From Cristatella mucedo (Eukaryota; Bryozoa; Phylactolaemata; Cristatellidae), in NCBI GenBank assembly GCA_009760855.2, contig WPIO01000032.1:1104501-1168500 (forward strand): 64,000 nucleotides of DNA. The letters run 5' to 3'. A program made the translations under genes and the position numbers. The notes below the pieces were generated by a model, which was not told the DNA's origin, made no database searches, and saw only the letters and a list, made by a program, of their open reading frames with translations. Of this stretch, positions 34,961 to 44,759 are shown in pieces. Numbering within the stretch: the first letter of the stretch is position 1; each line of letters starts with the position of its first letter.

Positions 34961-37223
34961 CTGCGAGCAAACGAACGGTGAAGCTAGCGTGAGTGGCACT
35001 AGTGGCCGACCGAAGCTGTCGGCTAGCTTTCGAGGGCCAACGTTTGCTGGCAGACAGCAATACGGAGCATGCAAGCAGCTGAGCAGATCTAAACGAGGCG
35101 GATTACACAGGAATGTGCACACCTAGTGGAGGGGCCTCGCGATGGGTGAGAAGAAATTGCTCAAGGGAGTGGTACTTGATAAGCTTTGACCGAAATCAGG
35201 AGTTGCCTAGACAATGCAGTCAACTTCACTCTTCTTACATTAGATCATTCGGCCAGACAGGTGCGCTATGAGCTAACACCAAGCAAGGAAAGAACCAGGT
35301 GTAACAACGTCGTGTAACCCAGACACCCAATGCCCAGAAATAAATCTCGGATGACAGTAAGTCTCCAGACACTAAACTCGTTTTCTATTAAAATGCGTCA
35401 TCTGAGTTGATTAAAATTCACACGGCAACAGGCTTTCTTGTCTCTACCCACAGAGATCTGTCAGCTAATCACGTTAGTTACATTACCCCACTAACATCCC
35501 AGGCATTTATGTTGTTGAAAGTTGACAGACCTGATGTGGCAAACATATAAAGGTGTGACCTGTACACACTGATCCAAGAAAAGTGGTTGTAAATGCACCT
35601 GTTGCTGAACAGGCCTTGTAGGTATGCATAATTACAACATTGAGAGCAGCATAGTTGACAGCTGTTGGGATTTGAAATCAACTAAGAGCAGACCAAGCTG
35701 GGACCAAATTCCAGTCAAGCGCCGAATCCAAGCTTGCAGACAGAAATGCATAAACTAAACCTGAGTGCCATTCTGACACCCTTATTCGCAACAAAAAGTG
35801 CAAGGATCGTTAGATTATCAACCACAAAATGAAGACACTCCAGTGTGGATGCTAAAAGGTAACAGCGTATCTGGTAACAGCGTATCTGGCAACAGTGCTG
35901 TTTTGATGTTCACACCTGTTCAATATCTATCAGCAGTGACAGGGGTAATGCATCCATTGACAATCAGCGACGTGTTACACTTTTTTTTTGTTTTTACAGC
36001 TGCACACTTATTCGGTGAAGCACTTCCCCAGCTGGCTGAGTCGGGCCGTACGACCTATAGAAAATCTCCAGGTTGTAGTAGCCCATACGGGACTTTGACG
36101 GGTTATGCAAATAACATTCACTCGAGCTCATCTTTCGTCTGGTGACCGCTTCAATACCATTGGGCTATACTAGTATCAACCAGTAATGCACAAACTTCAA
36201 GGAGCTAAGTCACTGCAAAGAGTCGCATGATGGCCAACAGATCAAAATGGCTGACAAAAAAGTCGACAGGTGGAACGAGTTAAAGGGTGGGCAACGAATT
36301 TCTATGAACCGCAAGATGCCAATACACAGGAGTAATGCCATGTAATAGCCAGACACTGAAATGATGAGGCATACAGTAAGCAGACAGAGTTTCTATGTGA
36401 AAGATAACCACTTTGACCATGTGGATGGCCATCTAGTGCAAAGAACTAAGTTGAGCTTTACCTGGTGGCAGAATAGTACTAATGTAATGTATCTCCGTCT
36501 GTAACTCCACAAAGTCATACAGACCACGTGGGTGTTACGCAGGAGAGTTTTGTATAGCGCACTTACAGCCTAAGCGGTTTTCGGTACGCATTCGGTAGCC
36601 AACAGACTTCGTCTCACACAACAAAGAGAAAGTGGGAAGCATAGCAGAGTCAGGAGAGCAGTTGAGGTAGTGAGTAGCATGGAAGTAGCAGCTCAGGACC
36701 GCTGAAAAGGATGTGCCATAGTCGGCAGTAGGAGAGTAGTTGTCGTTGCGTAAGAAATAATGCTGATGCCAAGATGGCTGAAAGTGACTGGCCAGTACAA
36801 TAGTGCTCCAGCAACTAACAATATGCCACCAGTAGAAAGAAAAGGTACAAGTCTGGAATATTTTACATTGTCGAGTTAGGCTTGCAAAAGCAGCTCACGA
36901 TTACAGCAGAGTTACAGTCGGGCTACCAGCTCCAGTATTCGGGGAAATCATTTGTTAAGTCACTACTCCACGTCGAACGAAAATCAAAGCACGGCATTTC
37001 CCTATATACTTACCCTCACCATCACCCGGTAAGCCATACTTCGAGATGACAGACATCTGAATCTTGCAGGCAAGAGGGAACACGACCAGCATCATTTTGA
37101 CCATGTCGTTGCCAGCAGCACGTCGAGCTTGCTCTAGCTCTTTTGAGTGCTCCGATTGATACATTGCGTCGAGAATCTCACGCAGAGCAGCTACAACCAA
37201 GGGTGCAGGCGTTGTGCGCTTGG
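34773..37223 (-). CDS. C12orf57: C12orf57 / protein C10 homologue (two coding exons, 5' end unresolved)
   Basis: Exons (minus) are 37223-37014 and 34960-34773, joined across a GT-AG intron (G|GTAAGT ... CTCGCAG|GT). The product continues from AKRTTPAPLVVAALREIL through GNDMVKMMLVVFPLACKIQ, ISKYGLPGDGEG, LVRFTHQVKALEPRDTEVAA and LRSIVMPRMT to a Gly/Ser/Ala-rich end and TAG. The order and spacing match vertebrate protein C10 (126 residues), whose best-kept blocks are NDM-x-KM, YG-x-x-x-DGEG and D-x-E-x-A-x-L. It is a small, mainly helical protein of uncertain molecular role; human loss-of-function causes a brain malformation syndrome (Temtamy). About 130 residues are seen. The start codon is missing: the frame enters exon 37223 in phase 1 after a TTTTGCAG acceptor, so a short 5' exon is required. 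Confidence 0.88.
35858..35900. repeat. 15-bp tandem repeat (about 2.8 copies)
   Basis: GGTAACAGCGTATCT occurs twice exactly, then a diverged GGCAACAGTGCTG. Confidence 0.85.
36055..36168 (-). mobile_element. Decayed SINE-B
   Basis: Minus strand: TAGCCCAATGGTATTGAAGC head and CATAACCCGTCAAAGTCCCG region; only the head half is convincing. Confidence 0.4.
36478..36765 (-). mobile_element. Family-2 LINE 3' end in C12orf57 intron
   Basis: Closely follows the 31465-31750 sequence: ATGTATCTCCGTCTGTAACT, GGAGAGTTTTGTATAGCGC, GTAGCATGGAAGTAGCAGCT and GTCGGCAGTAGGAGAGTAG all recur in order. 5'-truncated. Confidence 0.8.
37014..37223 (-). CDS. C12orf57: C12orf57 upstream coding exon
   Basis: Encodes the N-terminal helical half with GNDMVKMM and SKYGLPGDGEG; donor GAGG|GTAAGT. 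The upstream boundary at TTTTGCAG|CC is inferred. Confidence 0.85.
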
Positions 37224-37385
37224 CTGCAAAATGCTACTCAGCAATATTCCAACAAGTGCTACTAAATTGTCACCGGCTGCTTCTTCGTGACGGCTAACAT
37301 TGTAACGATTAGTCAACGCAGCAAGCGCTTTTTAAATTGACGGTGACTTGGAAAGCTTTTTAAAACAAGAGGTATACCTTTGCAG

Positions 37386-37583
37386 TTACCAGACCAGCAA
37401 ATGAGCAAAAGCATGTCAGCTAGTCGGAGCAGGCCTCATCAGCAGACTCGAGCCCTCCTAAGGTGTGACTCACTGACTCTGGAAGGCAAGACTACTGTCA
37501 AGCAGTCATGCTCCACGACTAGGAACATGCCAGGTGGCAAATCGAGCCAGGTGGCAAAGAGGTTAACAACAGCTGGCCGGTAA
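37386..37583 (+). CDS. Candidate terminal exon, unknown gene
   Basis: Acceptor-like GGTATACCTTTGCAG precedes a 65-codon frame (LPDQQMSKSMSASRSRPHQQ ... KSSQVAKRLTTAGR-stop), rich in Ser, Arg and Lys as in disordered protein tails. It is divergent from C12orf57. No family recognised; could be chance. Confidence 0.22.
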   Translation, partial: LPDQQMSKSMSASRSRPHQQTRALLRCDSLTLEGKTTVKQSCSTTRNMPGGKSSQVAKRLTTAGR

Positions 37584-38166
37584 TGCGTGGCTCTAGCTCG
37601 GTAGCAGGCAGGCAGTCGTCCGTGGAAAGTATGTTGCCAGGCATTCCCAGTGTTGATTAAGAAGAAAGTTGCTGCTAAACAGCACTAAACGATAAACAGA
37701 AGCTCAAGTGGGCCCTCAGCACAGTGCAAGTGACTACTATCAGCCTACTTTCTTGGCAATTGCCAATTGTAAATTAAGCTGTTGAAAAGTCACACGATTG
37801 CACCTCAATAAGCTGCAAACAGGTATTTCGACGTCCCAATGGTTGCAATGTAAGTCGCACATGATTCAAGAAATGGGTAATTACGTTATTTGTATATATG
37901 TGGCTTACGGTTTACTTACGAGTTAGACGTGGTGTGCAAATCCTTTTTTTATGCTTTACTTTTATGTGGGAATCGTCACATCTTCTATCCAATTTCCAGC
38001 ATGTTTATCTTTCGAAAGACACTCTAAACAAATTGTCGATTTGACCAATCTTCGAAGCATTTTCTCTACATATACCTTAAATTGAGTTATTGCGACAAGG
38101 CAATGTCACTGCTCAATAGCCGGCTATGGCAAATTTGCTCTGCTGTGTTCTTGCATATGTTTTCAG
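37584..38166. other. Unassigned sequence
   Basis: AT-rich; a GCAAT|GTAAGT donor-like site at 37847-37855 is the only notable mark. Confidence 0.3.
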
Positions 38167-38295
38167 AATATGATGTCAAACAAAATGATCGATAACCTTG
38201 GAAGATATTTTAGGGAAGAGCTCTCGCTTGAGGTTGATTCATTGCGCAGTGGAACTGACCCCATACGGAGGTACACGTACAAGTGGCTCTACTAG
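38167..38295 (+). CDS. Candidate terminal exon, unknown gene
   Basis: After acceptor CATATGTTTTCAG, one frame alone is open: NMMSNKMIDNLGRYFREEL, then an acidic and basic mix ending RRYTYKWLY-stop (42 codons). The amphipathic, charged composition looks protein-like. I do not recognise it. It could also be a first exon (two ATGs at its start), but the in-frame stop comes before the next donor (CAG|GTGAGG, 38301). Confidence 0.3.
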   Translation, partial: NMMSNKMIDNLGRYFREELSLEVDSLRSGTDPIRRYTYKWLY

Positions 38296-38631
38296 GAACA
38301 GGTGAGGATGAATGAGACCATTTCTTATCTCGACCTGTTAGGTCATCATTCGTATGTGCACCAAATGAAGCCGATACTCATAATTTATTTTCTTGTAAAT
38401 TTGGTAGCACTGCTAATGCTGATGTACATGTGAGCTATTCATCGACATTTGCAAAAAAAGCAAGTCAAGCAACAGTTAAGATCAACTGCTACCTACTGTC
38501 ACTTGTCTCAATCACACCCAGAGACATCACTGAACAAAGAGGTAAGGAAGTAGAGGCAGGCTGGAGGAAGTCCGTCTAGCTCTGATCCAAGCAAGAGCCA
38601 GCAAATAGCTCTTCCAGATGAGAGTCCAATA

Positions 38632-38902
38632 ATAATAATAATTATACATTGGTTATAGCACCCTCAGATAACTCAATCTCTTTCTAGGCAAATTACATCT
38701 GCTGCAAAGGAAGCATGATCGAATGATTAGTGACAGCATGCTCAATGACAACAAGCATGAGGTGGCTAGAGGTGACATGCGCAGGGTCAGTATGCAAATA
38801 TGGTTACAGACAGCACACACATCAGCATACATAAGCACGTAAAGGACGAATCACACGGACCCGCTAAATATGCTGTGATAAATAGATCCGTTTTAGCTTG
38901 TT
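38632..38902 (-). mobile_element. L2-like LINE 3' end
   Basis: (ATA)n, tail stem-loop, TGACCCTGCGCATGTCACCT and the TCACAGCATATTTAGCGGG coding end, minus strand. 5'-truncated at the adjoining (TA)n. Confidence 0.8.
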
Positions 38903-38903
38903 T

Positions 38904-38940
<37 letters not shown>

Positions 38941-38945
38941 ATGTA
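38903..38945. repeat. (TA)n/(TATG)n tract
   Basis: Separates a LINE end from a SINE-B and lies at both their borders. Confidence 0.9.
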
Positions 38946-39062
38946 TTTGTATAGCATCCTAAGAGGACTTAGTCTCTATTCAGGTGCATCACATATGCCA
39001 CGGGGCCGAGCCCACGACCTCGGCAAGACCTTGATCGAGGCAAGCACCTTAACCACTGGATG
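38940..39062 (-). mobile_element. SINE-B copy
   Basis: Minus strand: CCAGTGGTTAAGGTGCTTGC head, GTCGTGGGCTCGGCCCCGTG, CATATGTGATGCACCTGAAT, AGAGACTAAGTCCTCTTAGG and GCTATACAAAT. One of the best-preserved copies. Confidence 0.85.
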
Positions 39063-40885
39063 GACATACCATTAACTGAGCATGACAACAGTTATGGAAG
39101 CTTTAACGAAAAGAGATTCCATTTTACAACTGGCACACAGCCATAATGCTCTACATCCAGAGACTAATGGCTAGACTGGCACCACGACATTCGATGCATG
39201 CCATACGATCACCCCAGTCAATGAGTGGTTTGGTAAAGCTGTCAACAAGCTGCCGGATTGGCAAAAAGCGAAAGCCGAAGCAAACATCCACCCTGAAAAT
39301 TCCATAGCTGATAATGAAAGTTTCCAAAGCACTGCCAACACTCAGCACTACCACCAGCATTTCTATGACCCTTGCAAGTTCGTTAGGAAGTGGTCAACGG
39401 CAATCAGCTGGCGACAGAATTAATTAAGATACGTGCAAATGAGCAAGATGGCAGCATTGACATTATGCCTTCATTCCCAAATGCTAAGTCTTAAGGGCCA
39501 AGTGCAGGTACAAAGACTTGGCACACCCGGTGAATCACCATAGATCTGAAACACTGCAGATTTTTCCGAAATCAAAGCCGAAAATATAAATAGGAGCAAT
39601 AAATAATCCATGCTGCTACCTATATTAGTGCACCTGAGGTAAAAACATATACTATTATTTGTCAGAATTATTCAAGTGGGTTCAAAAACAGTGGGATTTT
39701 CAATGGGTTGTTTTAGGTAGCCCCATTAGAACATGGCCAAGTAATTTTTTTTTAGACGAGCCCATTTTTTCCTCACAAAAACTACTCGGAGCCGTCTAGT
39801 ACTTCTTCAGGAATGAAAAAAGTTTGAGACATTCAGTTTTGACAAGCTTAGACATTACCCGGAACTGATTCTAGACTAAGCAAGAAATCGAAAGTGCAGT
39901 TAGAGCAAGAAACCAGCTAAATATGTTGCCTGGCAAAAAAATGAACTGAGAAATCATATAAAATTACTTTGCAAGTCTTGCCAGACACGTGGTGCAAAAC
40001 CATGGTAATCTGCATGTATTAAATCAGATTATGAGAGGATAGTTAAGTTTAGTATGGGCATTTGGGAAACTGAGAGCTACGACCTAAGAACTACTTTAAG
40101 AATTCTTTAATCCTTTGTTTGCCAGGTAATACTGGTGCACGGTTCTTTCTTTCCACTGCATCATTTTCTTGTTTCGAGGTATGTCAGCTTATGGTTGAGC
40201 ATGCTCTAAATAGCACGTCTCAAATCATCGGTGATTGCTGAGAAAATTTCTGCTAAGTCTATTGAGATGCATTTTTTGAGAGGGAAATACTTGGTGCATT
40301 CAGTAAATATTAACTTGGCAGGGCTCAGACTGTGCTACAATTTAACTTCTTCGAAAAAGGTAACGATGTCGGAAACTAAAAATCGCTCCCAAATGATGCA
40401 AAATGGTCATTTAGACATTTTTGCACCTGGTAAGAAAACCAATGAGATAGTACGCAGGATTTGTGATGCATATTGCTAATTCCTGCGACTACTTTGTTCT
40501 AGTGAAATTTTATTGGCAAGCAGTCTGTCGAGTGCTGAAAAGATTTGAGGTTTTACTACTATCCCCAGGGTCCACTGTGTGTATGTGCCAGCACTGTAAG
40601 GGGTACATCGTTTTACTGCATGCCATATGACTACTACTACTACTCTTCACTCTTCAGCATACTGACTAGGCCATTCTTTTGAGGCCTAAGAGGTCCTCCG
40701 ATGGCCTTAACATGGCTGGAAAACTATGCCATTTTATATAGTACAAGGGCTCATCTAGCTGGTATACCAAGACACGACAGCCAGCCCCTGCACACCGGCA
40801 AAAGCATTGGGTACTTTTTATGGATGAATCAAGTGAAATAACTTTGATTAATGTGATTCGGGGCTGTATACAGTTGCCTTTGGTA
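39063..40885. other. Unassigned sequence with decayed open frames
   Basis: In one plus frame, 39071-39422 reads FHFTTGTQP-stop-HNALHPETNG-stop-, then 82 open codons (TTFDACHTITPVNEWFGKAV onward). The middle faintly recalls the H-P-x-T-N-G stretch of retroelement integrases, but this is too weak to call. An 82-codon frame at 40231-40479 is unrecognised. Confidence 0.25.
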
Positions 40886-40887
40886 GT

Positions 40888-41615
40888 ACTTAATAATAAT
40901 AAAAACATTGCAACCTAAGAAAATCAATCTCTTTCTAGGTATTTCAATATGCTGGCAAAGAAGTGTGTCAATTGCTTAGTGATAACAAGCCAAATTTTAG
41001 CAAGCTAAGCATGCAAAGGACATTCATTTGGACGGAGCAAGTGGTGTGAGGTAAAGATAGTTTAAGCTTCTTTTTAAATATCGAGTCATAGGGTGGCATA
41101 GTATCAGTCATGGGAGAGTTCTTGGCTTTGGGAGCGTAAGAACTACTATTTGCAAGGTCTACTATGGATTTAAGTTTGGTTGGAGGCACGGCAAAATAAA
41201 CCGTAGTCAGTACATTGGTGATGTGATGCAAAGCTTCGCTGGGCCGAATATCCTATACATACGCCGGAGCAAGAGAATGACACGACCATAAAGAACTAGT
41301 TGCCGAGTTTTTCACTAAATGTAGGCATTTATTGCACAAGTAGTGAGCTGCAGAAGTTTAAATAGGATGTCTTATTCGTGGATAACCTTGGCTATCCCTA
41401 CCTAAGCAAATGTAAAGCGCCTAGAGAGAGATTAAGTTCTCTGAGGGCGCTTTATCAAGTGAATTAGTATTATTATTATTAAGCAGTCCATATCCTCAAA
41501 TAACCATGCACAAATTTTTGCAATGGTACACAACTTAACAGTTGCAGACATGACTATAGAGGTGGCACGGTCATCTAATGCAAGGTCATTTTGGAACAGG
41601 ATGTACAGACTCCAC
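40888..41615 (-). mobile_element. L2-like LINE, 5'-truncated, with nested insert
   Basis: Minus strand: (ATT)n, damaged tail loop, coding remnants (SSSYAPKAKNSP; then, after an insert at 41407-41482, KICAWLFED and YILFQNDLALDD, compare VLFHSDLLVDDH in the 2-4 kb copy). Confidence 0.75.
41407..41482 (+). mobile_element. LINE tail-only insert nested in a LINE
   Basis: AATGTAAAGCGCCTAGAGAG, AGATTAAGTTCTCTGAGGGC, GCTTTATCAAGTGAATTAGT and (ATT)n, flanked on both sides by TAAGCA. Confidence 0.8.
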
Positions 41616-41754
41616 AAAGAGGCTGCAGCTCTGAAATGCTGTATGCTTTTTTCAGGCAGTTAGCACGACAACACGGCAACCACTTACTCTCTTCAAGCAT
41701 TCTTTCAAAATGGTTCTCATTTGCAGAGGTATGCTGCCATGTCTGACTAGTAAT

Positions 41755-41905
41755 ACAATTCCTCGTGCTGTTGCGACCCCCAACCATGAATTTATTGTGT
41801 GCAAAATGTGGAAATGCGTGTTTTCCGATGGTCTTAGGCGACCTCCTACGAAAGGATCATTCGACTCCCAAAGGAGTCGCGACCCACAGGTTGAGAGCTG
41901 CTGCT
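41755..41905 (-). mobile_element. Non-autonomous hAT element (MITE-like), one end
   Basis: Minus strand begins CAGCAGCTCTCAACCTGTGG, followed by GTCGCGACTCCTTTGGGAGT and CCTAAGACCATCGGAAAACA, then TTGGGGGTCGCAACAGCACG. This is the widely distributed hAT MITE pattern CAGnGGTTCTCAACCTnTGGGTCGCGACCCC. It has no coding capacity. The opposite terminus is not clear (perhaps near 41625). Confidence 0.7.
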
Positions 41906-42576
41906 GCTGCTGGCCTAGAGCCTCCTTTCTTTCTACCAGGATAGGATTCCTACAAGTCTAGCGACTACTGCAATTCCAAGCAGATTTATAAACCACTTGA
42001 AGAAGCACTTGATGATACATAGCTGGCTGCATCGTGAGATAGGTGCACAAGCAGCCCAACTTTGGAACCTGTTAGAAAACTCTGGCACTAAAGTTCAACT
42101 AGAATGTGCGTGGTACATTATCAGCAACCAAATTCGCCAATGAAGCAAAGATGGTTCGGTGGTGTCATCTCCAGGAGCAATCAAAGTGGTCGAATGCTCA
42201 AAGAAAGCGGTTAAGGGTCGGTGCTGGAAGCATGCGCCGTACTAGGGCTATAATATTAGAATATACTGATTTGTATTGTGACATTTTCGTGACCAAAATA
42301 TATTTGCACTCAGCAAGCATCCAATCGACTAGCAAGACGACATTGACTCAATGGGCCACCTCATTAGCCCAAGGCCCATTGAGAACTATGGGTAGAAAAC
42401 AACAGTGCTCACAGCTTCCTCAGCATATACTAGCTCGGCTTAGTAACACAACAGATAACACAACAGCAAGTAACACAACAGCAAGTAACACAACAGACTG
42501 CCAATCCGAATGTCCATACAGACTCCTGTGCATGAGCTGAGAAACTTTTCGTGACAAAAATGAAAACCATGATATG
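41906..42576. other. Unassigned sequence with a short tandem repeat
   Basis: A 144-codon plus frame (42106-42540) ends in Asn-Thr-Thr-Ala-Ser repeats caused by the tandem repeat at 42442. No domain is recognised. Confidence 0.3.
42442..42497. repeat. 15-bp tandem repeat (about four copies)
   Basis: AGTAACACAACAGCA units with one GATAACACAACAGCA variant. Confidence 0.9.
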
Positions 42577-43075
42577 TAAAGATAATAACAATAATGCACT
42601 TGCTAAAGCGCCCTCAGAGAACTCAATTCCTTTCTAGGCATTTAACATTTGCTGCAAAAAAAAAGACGGTCGAATAGTGAGCGGTTTCACGCTCGATAAA
42701 CAACACGAATAACATGGTTGGGGTGCCGTGCACAGGGTCAGCATGCAAGTGTAGTTAGTGGCAGCATGCACAGTGCCAGCATGCATAAGCTCATTGAGGA
42801 CGAATCACAGGGACATACTAAATGCTGTCATAAATAGGTGTGTTTTTAAGTTCTTTTTAAATGTGGTCAAGTCAGGGGACGTCGTGACACAAGTCGGACG
42901 TGAGTTCCAGGCTTTGGGTGCATACAAACTAAATGCATAGTCTTTAAAGGATTTGAGGTTTGTACGAGGTATTGGTAAGCTGTTGGAATTCCGAAAAGCA
43001 GGTGGGAGAGTAGATCTGAGAAATAGGCTGGCGCCAAAGAATGGAGGGACTTAAAAGTGAGCGACAATATAACAA
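42577..43075 (-). mobile_element. L2-like LINE 3' end
   Basis: Minus strand coding end: LTFKSLHSLAPAYFSDLLSH, YQYLVQTSNPLKTMHLVCMH, then the 3' UTR with TGCATGCTGACCCTGTGCAC and the tail. A younger-looking copy: the frame is intact over 60 codons. Confidence 0.85.
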
Positions 43076-43447
43076 CATAACCAACTGTAAAGACTCAGGT
43101 GGCACACTAAGGCAGGCACGCTGTAATAAATATGCAGCGTGGTTTCGGAAAGTGCGTTGGGAAAGAGATGGAGATGACCAGTTTATTTAGGTCTATGGAG
43201 CATGCGATGCCATACACACATAAAATAATAACAGCAGAAATTGCAATCATAAGCATTTGCAAGATGTGCAACAGACAACCCTTGGAGGACTTCAACAGAG
43301 TTTGGAAGATAGATAAAAAGTGACCTAACTCTATTACACTATATACACCTTGTTTCTCTAAAGCAGAACTAAAAGGAGAGCTGCATTGAAACAAGCATGT
43401 TAATGAAAAGGTACATTCCATGCCGAGCTGCACGAGGTTATGCTCAC

Positions 43448-43493
43448 CTTTGACCTCACTTGAGCTCAATGGCCTAGGCACTGCAGCAGCCAT
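43448..43493 (-). CDS. Candidate first exon, unknown gene
   Basis: ATG in a good context (GCCATGG) opens MAAAVPRPLSSSEVK, and one base later meets AAAG|GTGAGC, a strong donor. The Ala/Pro-rich start is typical of animal first exons. The following exons, expected below 43447, are not identified; a hydrophobic frame at 43107-43340 (ISAVIILCVYGIACS) is a weak possibility. Confidence 0.35.
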
Positions 43494-44755
43494 GGCAAGC
43501 ACTCGGTCGATTTAATCACTAGTGAAAAGTTCCAACAGCAGGCAGTTCTGGGCGTGTCATCAATTAGGAACCTTCACATTGTTCCACCCTATCTGGATAA
43601 AAAAAATCCAAAATAGGGATGAAAAAGATGCAGTGTACCGGAACAGCCTGTAAATGCACAGGATACACAGTAGCTTCACATAACTAGGCATACTGCGGAA
43701 TTGTGCAAGGCTTAGCCTGAGAAAGACCGACCCTGGGCTGGTTTAAGTAAAATGCAAGGCATAGCATGACCCTTTGAGGTAGGTCGGGATGAAGGTATGG
43801 TGGTGACTGCATCCCAAGCGAATGTACACGAATGCTTAATCCCACGTTTAAGTGTATAGTGCATGTATACCAGGGCACATATGCAAGTGGGGTGGTAGGC
43901 ATGTTTGCCAACTTCTTGATGAGCCACTGCACAAAGCCGTGAGGACCAAGTGGGTAGCATTCTGGTGAGTTTTCTATTGGCCACTCAGAGCAACAGTGGC
44001 TTATTGTACACAGTATCAAGTAGCTAACAGACCATCGCGTGAAAAAAAGGCAAAATAAAAGGCACAGCTGAGTCAGGAGGATCGTGATCAAGTAAACAGC
44101 ATAGAAGTAGCAGCACATGACGGCTGGACTGGAAGCATCTGAGTCTGCATGCTAGAAAAATGTATAATCGCTTCGTTAAGTTCGACAGCCTGTGACAAGC
44201 AGGAAAAAAGAGCACCTTTTGCCGGCAGATTTAATATGAATAGTAAACAATATTTAATGTTAGGAAGAGACAAATAATGCATTACCCTCCGGGCACCAAG
44301 AATGTGGTGCTGCCATTACAGTGCAGGTAGATTGCGTAAGAGTCAAGTCATAGTAGGCCCACTGGCTGGGCAAGAAAACGACACTACTTTACCATTAATG
44401 CTGGTTTGCTGAATGAAAGCACTTTTCTATGTGTACTTCCATACACATGCCATAGAGACAGCTCTCCTTAGACGAGGCAGTTTGGCCCAAAAAAATTGGC
44501 ATGTCTCACAAAACATTCATAGCTACCAATCTCACAGTGCTGGTGACAAAAATGTAAGGGTACAGCCTCTGCCAAAACGAGCCTAAGTATGCAGGGACCA
44601 CCATCGTCATGCAAATTGAAATGCAAAAAGTGGTTGAACTAAAACCCGAAATTTATGTCGCTGTATCCTTATGCCCCAACAGAACTTCACTATGTGAGAG
44701 TCTACCATCAACCGATCTCAGATCACACCTTACCCAGCAATCCTAGAGGAGATCT
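43494..44755. other. Unassigned sequence
   Basis: A decayed family-2 LINE trace is visible at about 43990-44135 (GAGTCAGGAGGATCGTGATC and AACAGCATAGAAGTAGCAGC, minus). Otherwise nothing is recognised. Confidence 0.35.
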
Positions 44756-44759
44756 ATAC

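Larger units (their letters stand above)
34961..37013 (-). other. C12orf57 intron
   Basis: 2.05 kb, GT-AG. It contains a 15-bp tandem duplication (35858), a decayed SINE-B (36055-36168) and a family-2 LINE 3' end (36478-36765). The rest is unassigned. Confidence 0.8.

Noticed and set aside
42442-42497. CRISPR-like short repeat array
   Set aside because: The repeats are directly adjacent with no spacers, and this is eukaryotic DNA.
42106-42540. 144-codon plus ORF ending in Asn-Thr-Thr repeats
   Set aside because: The repeats are an out-of-gene 15-bp tandem array; the rest has no domain or splice context.
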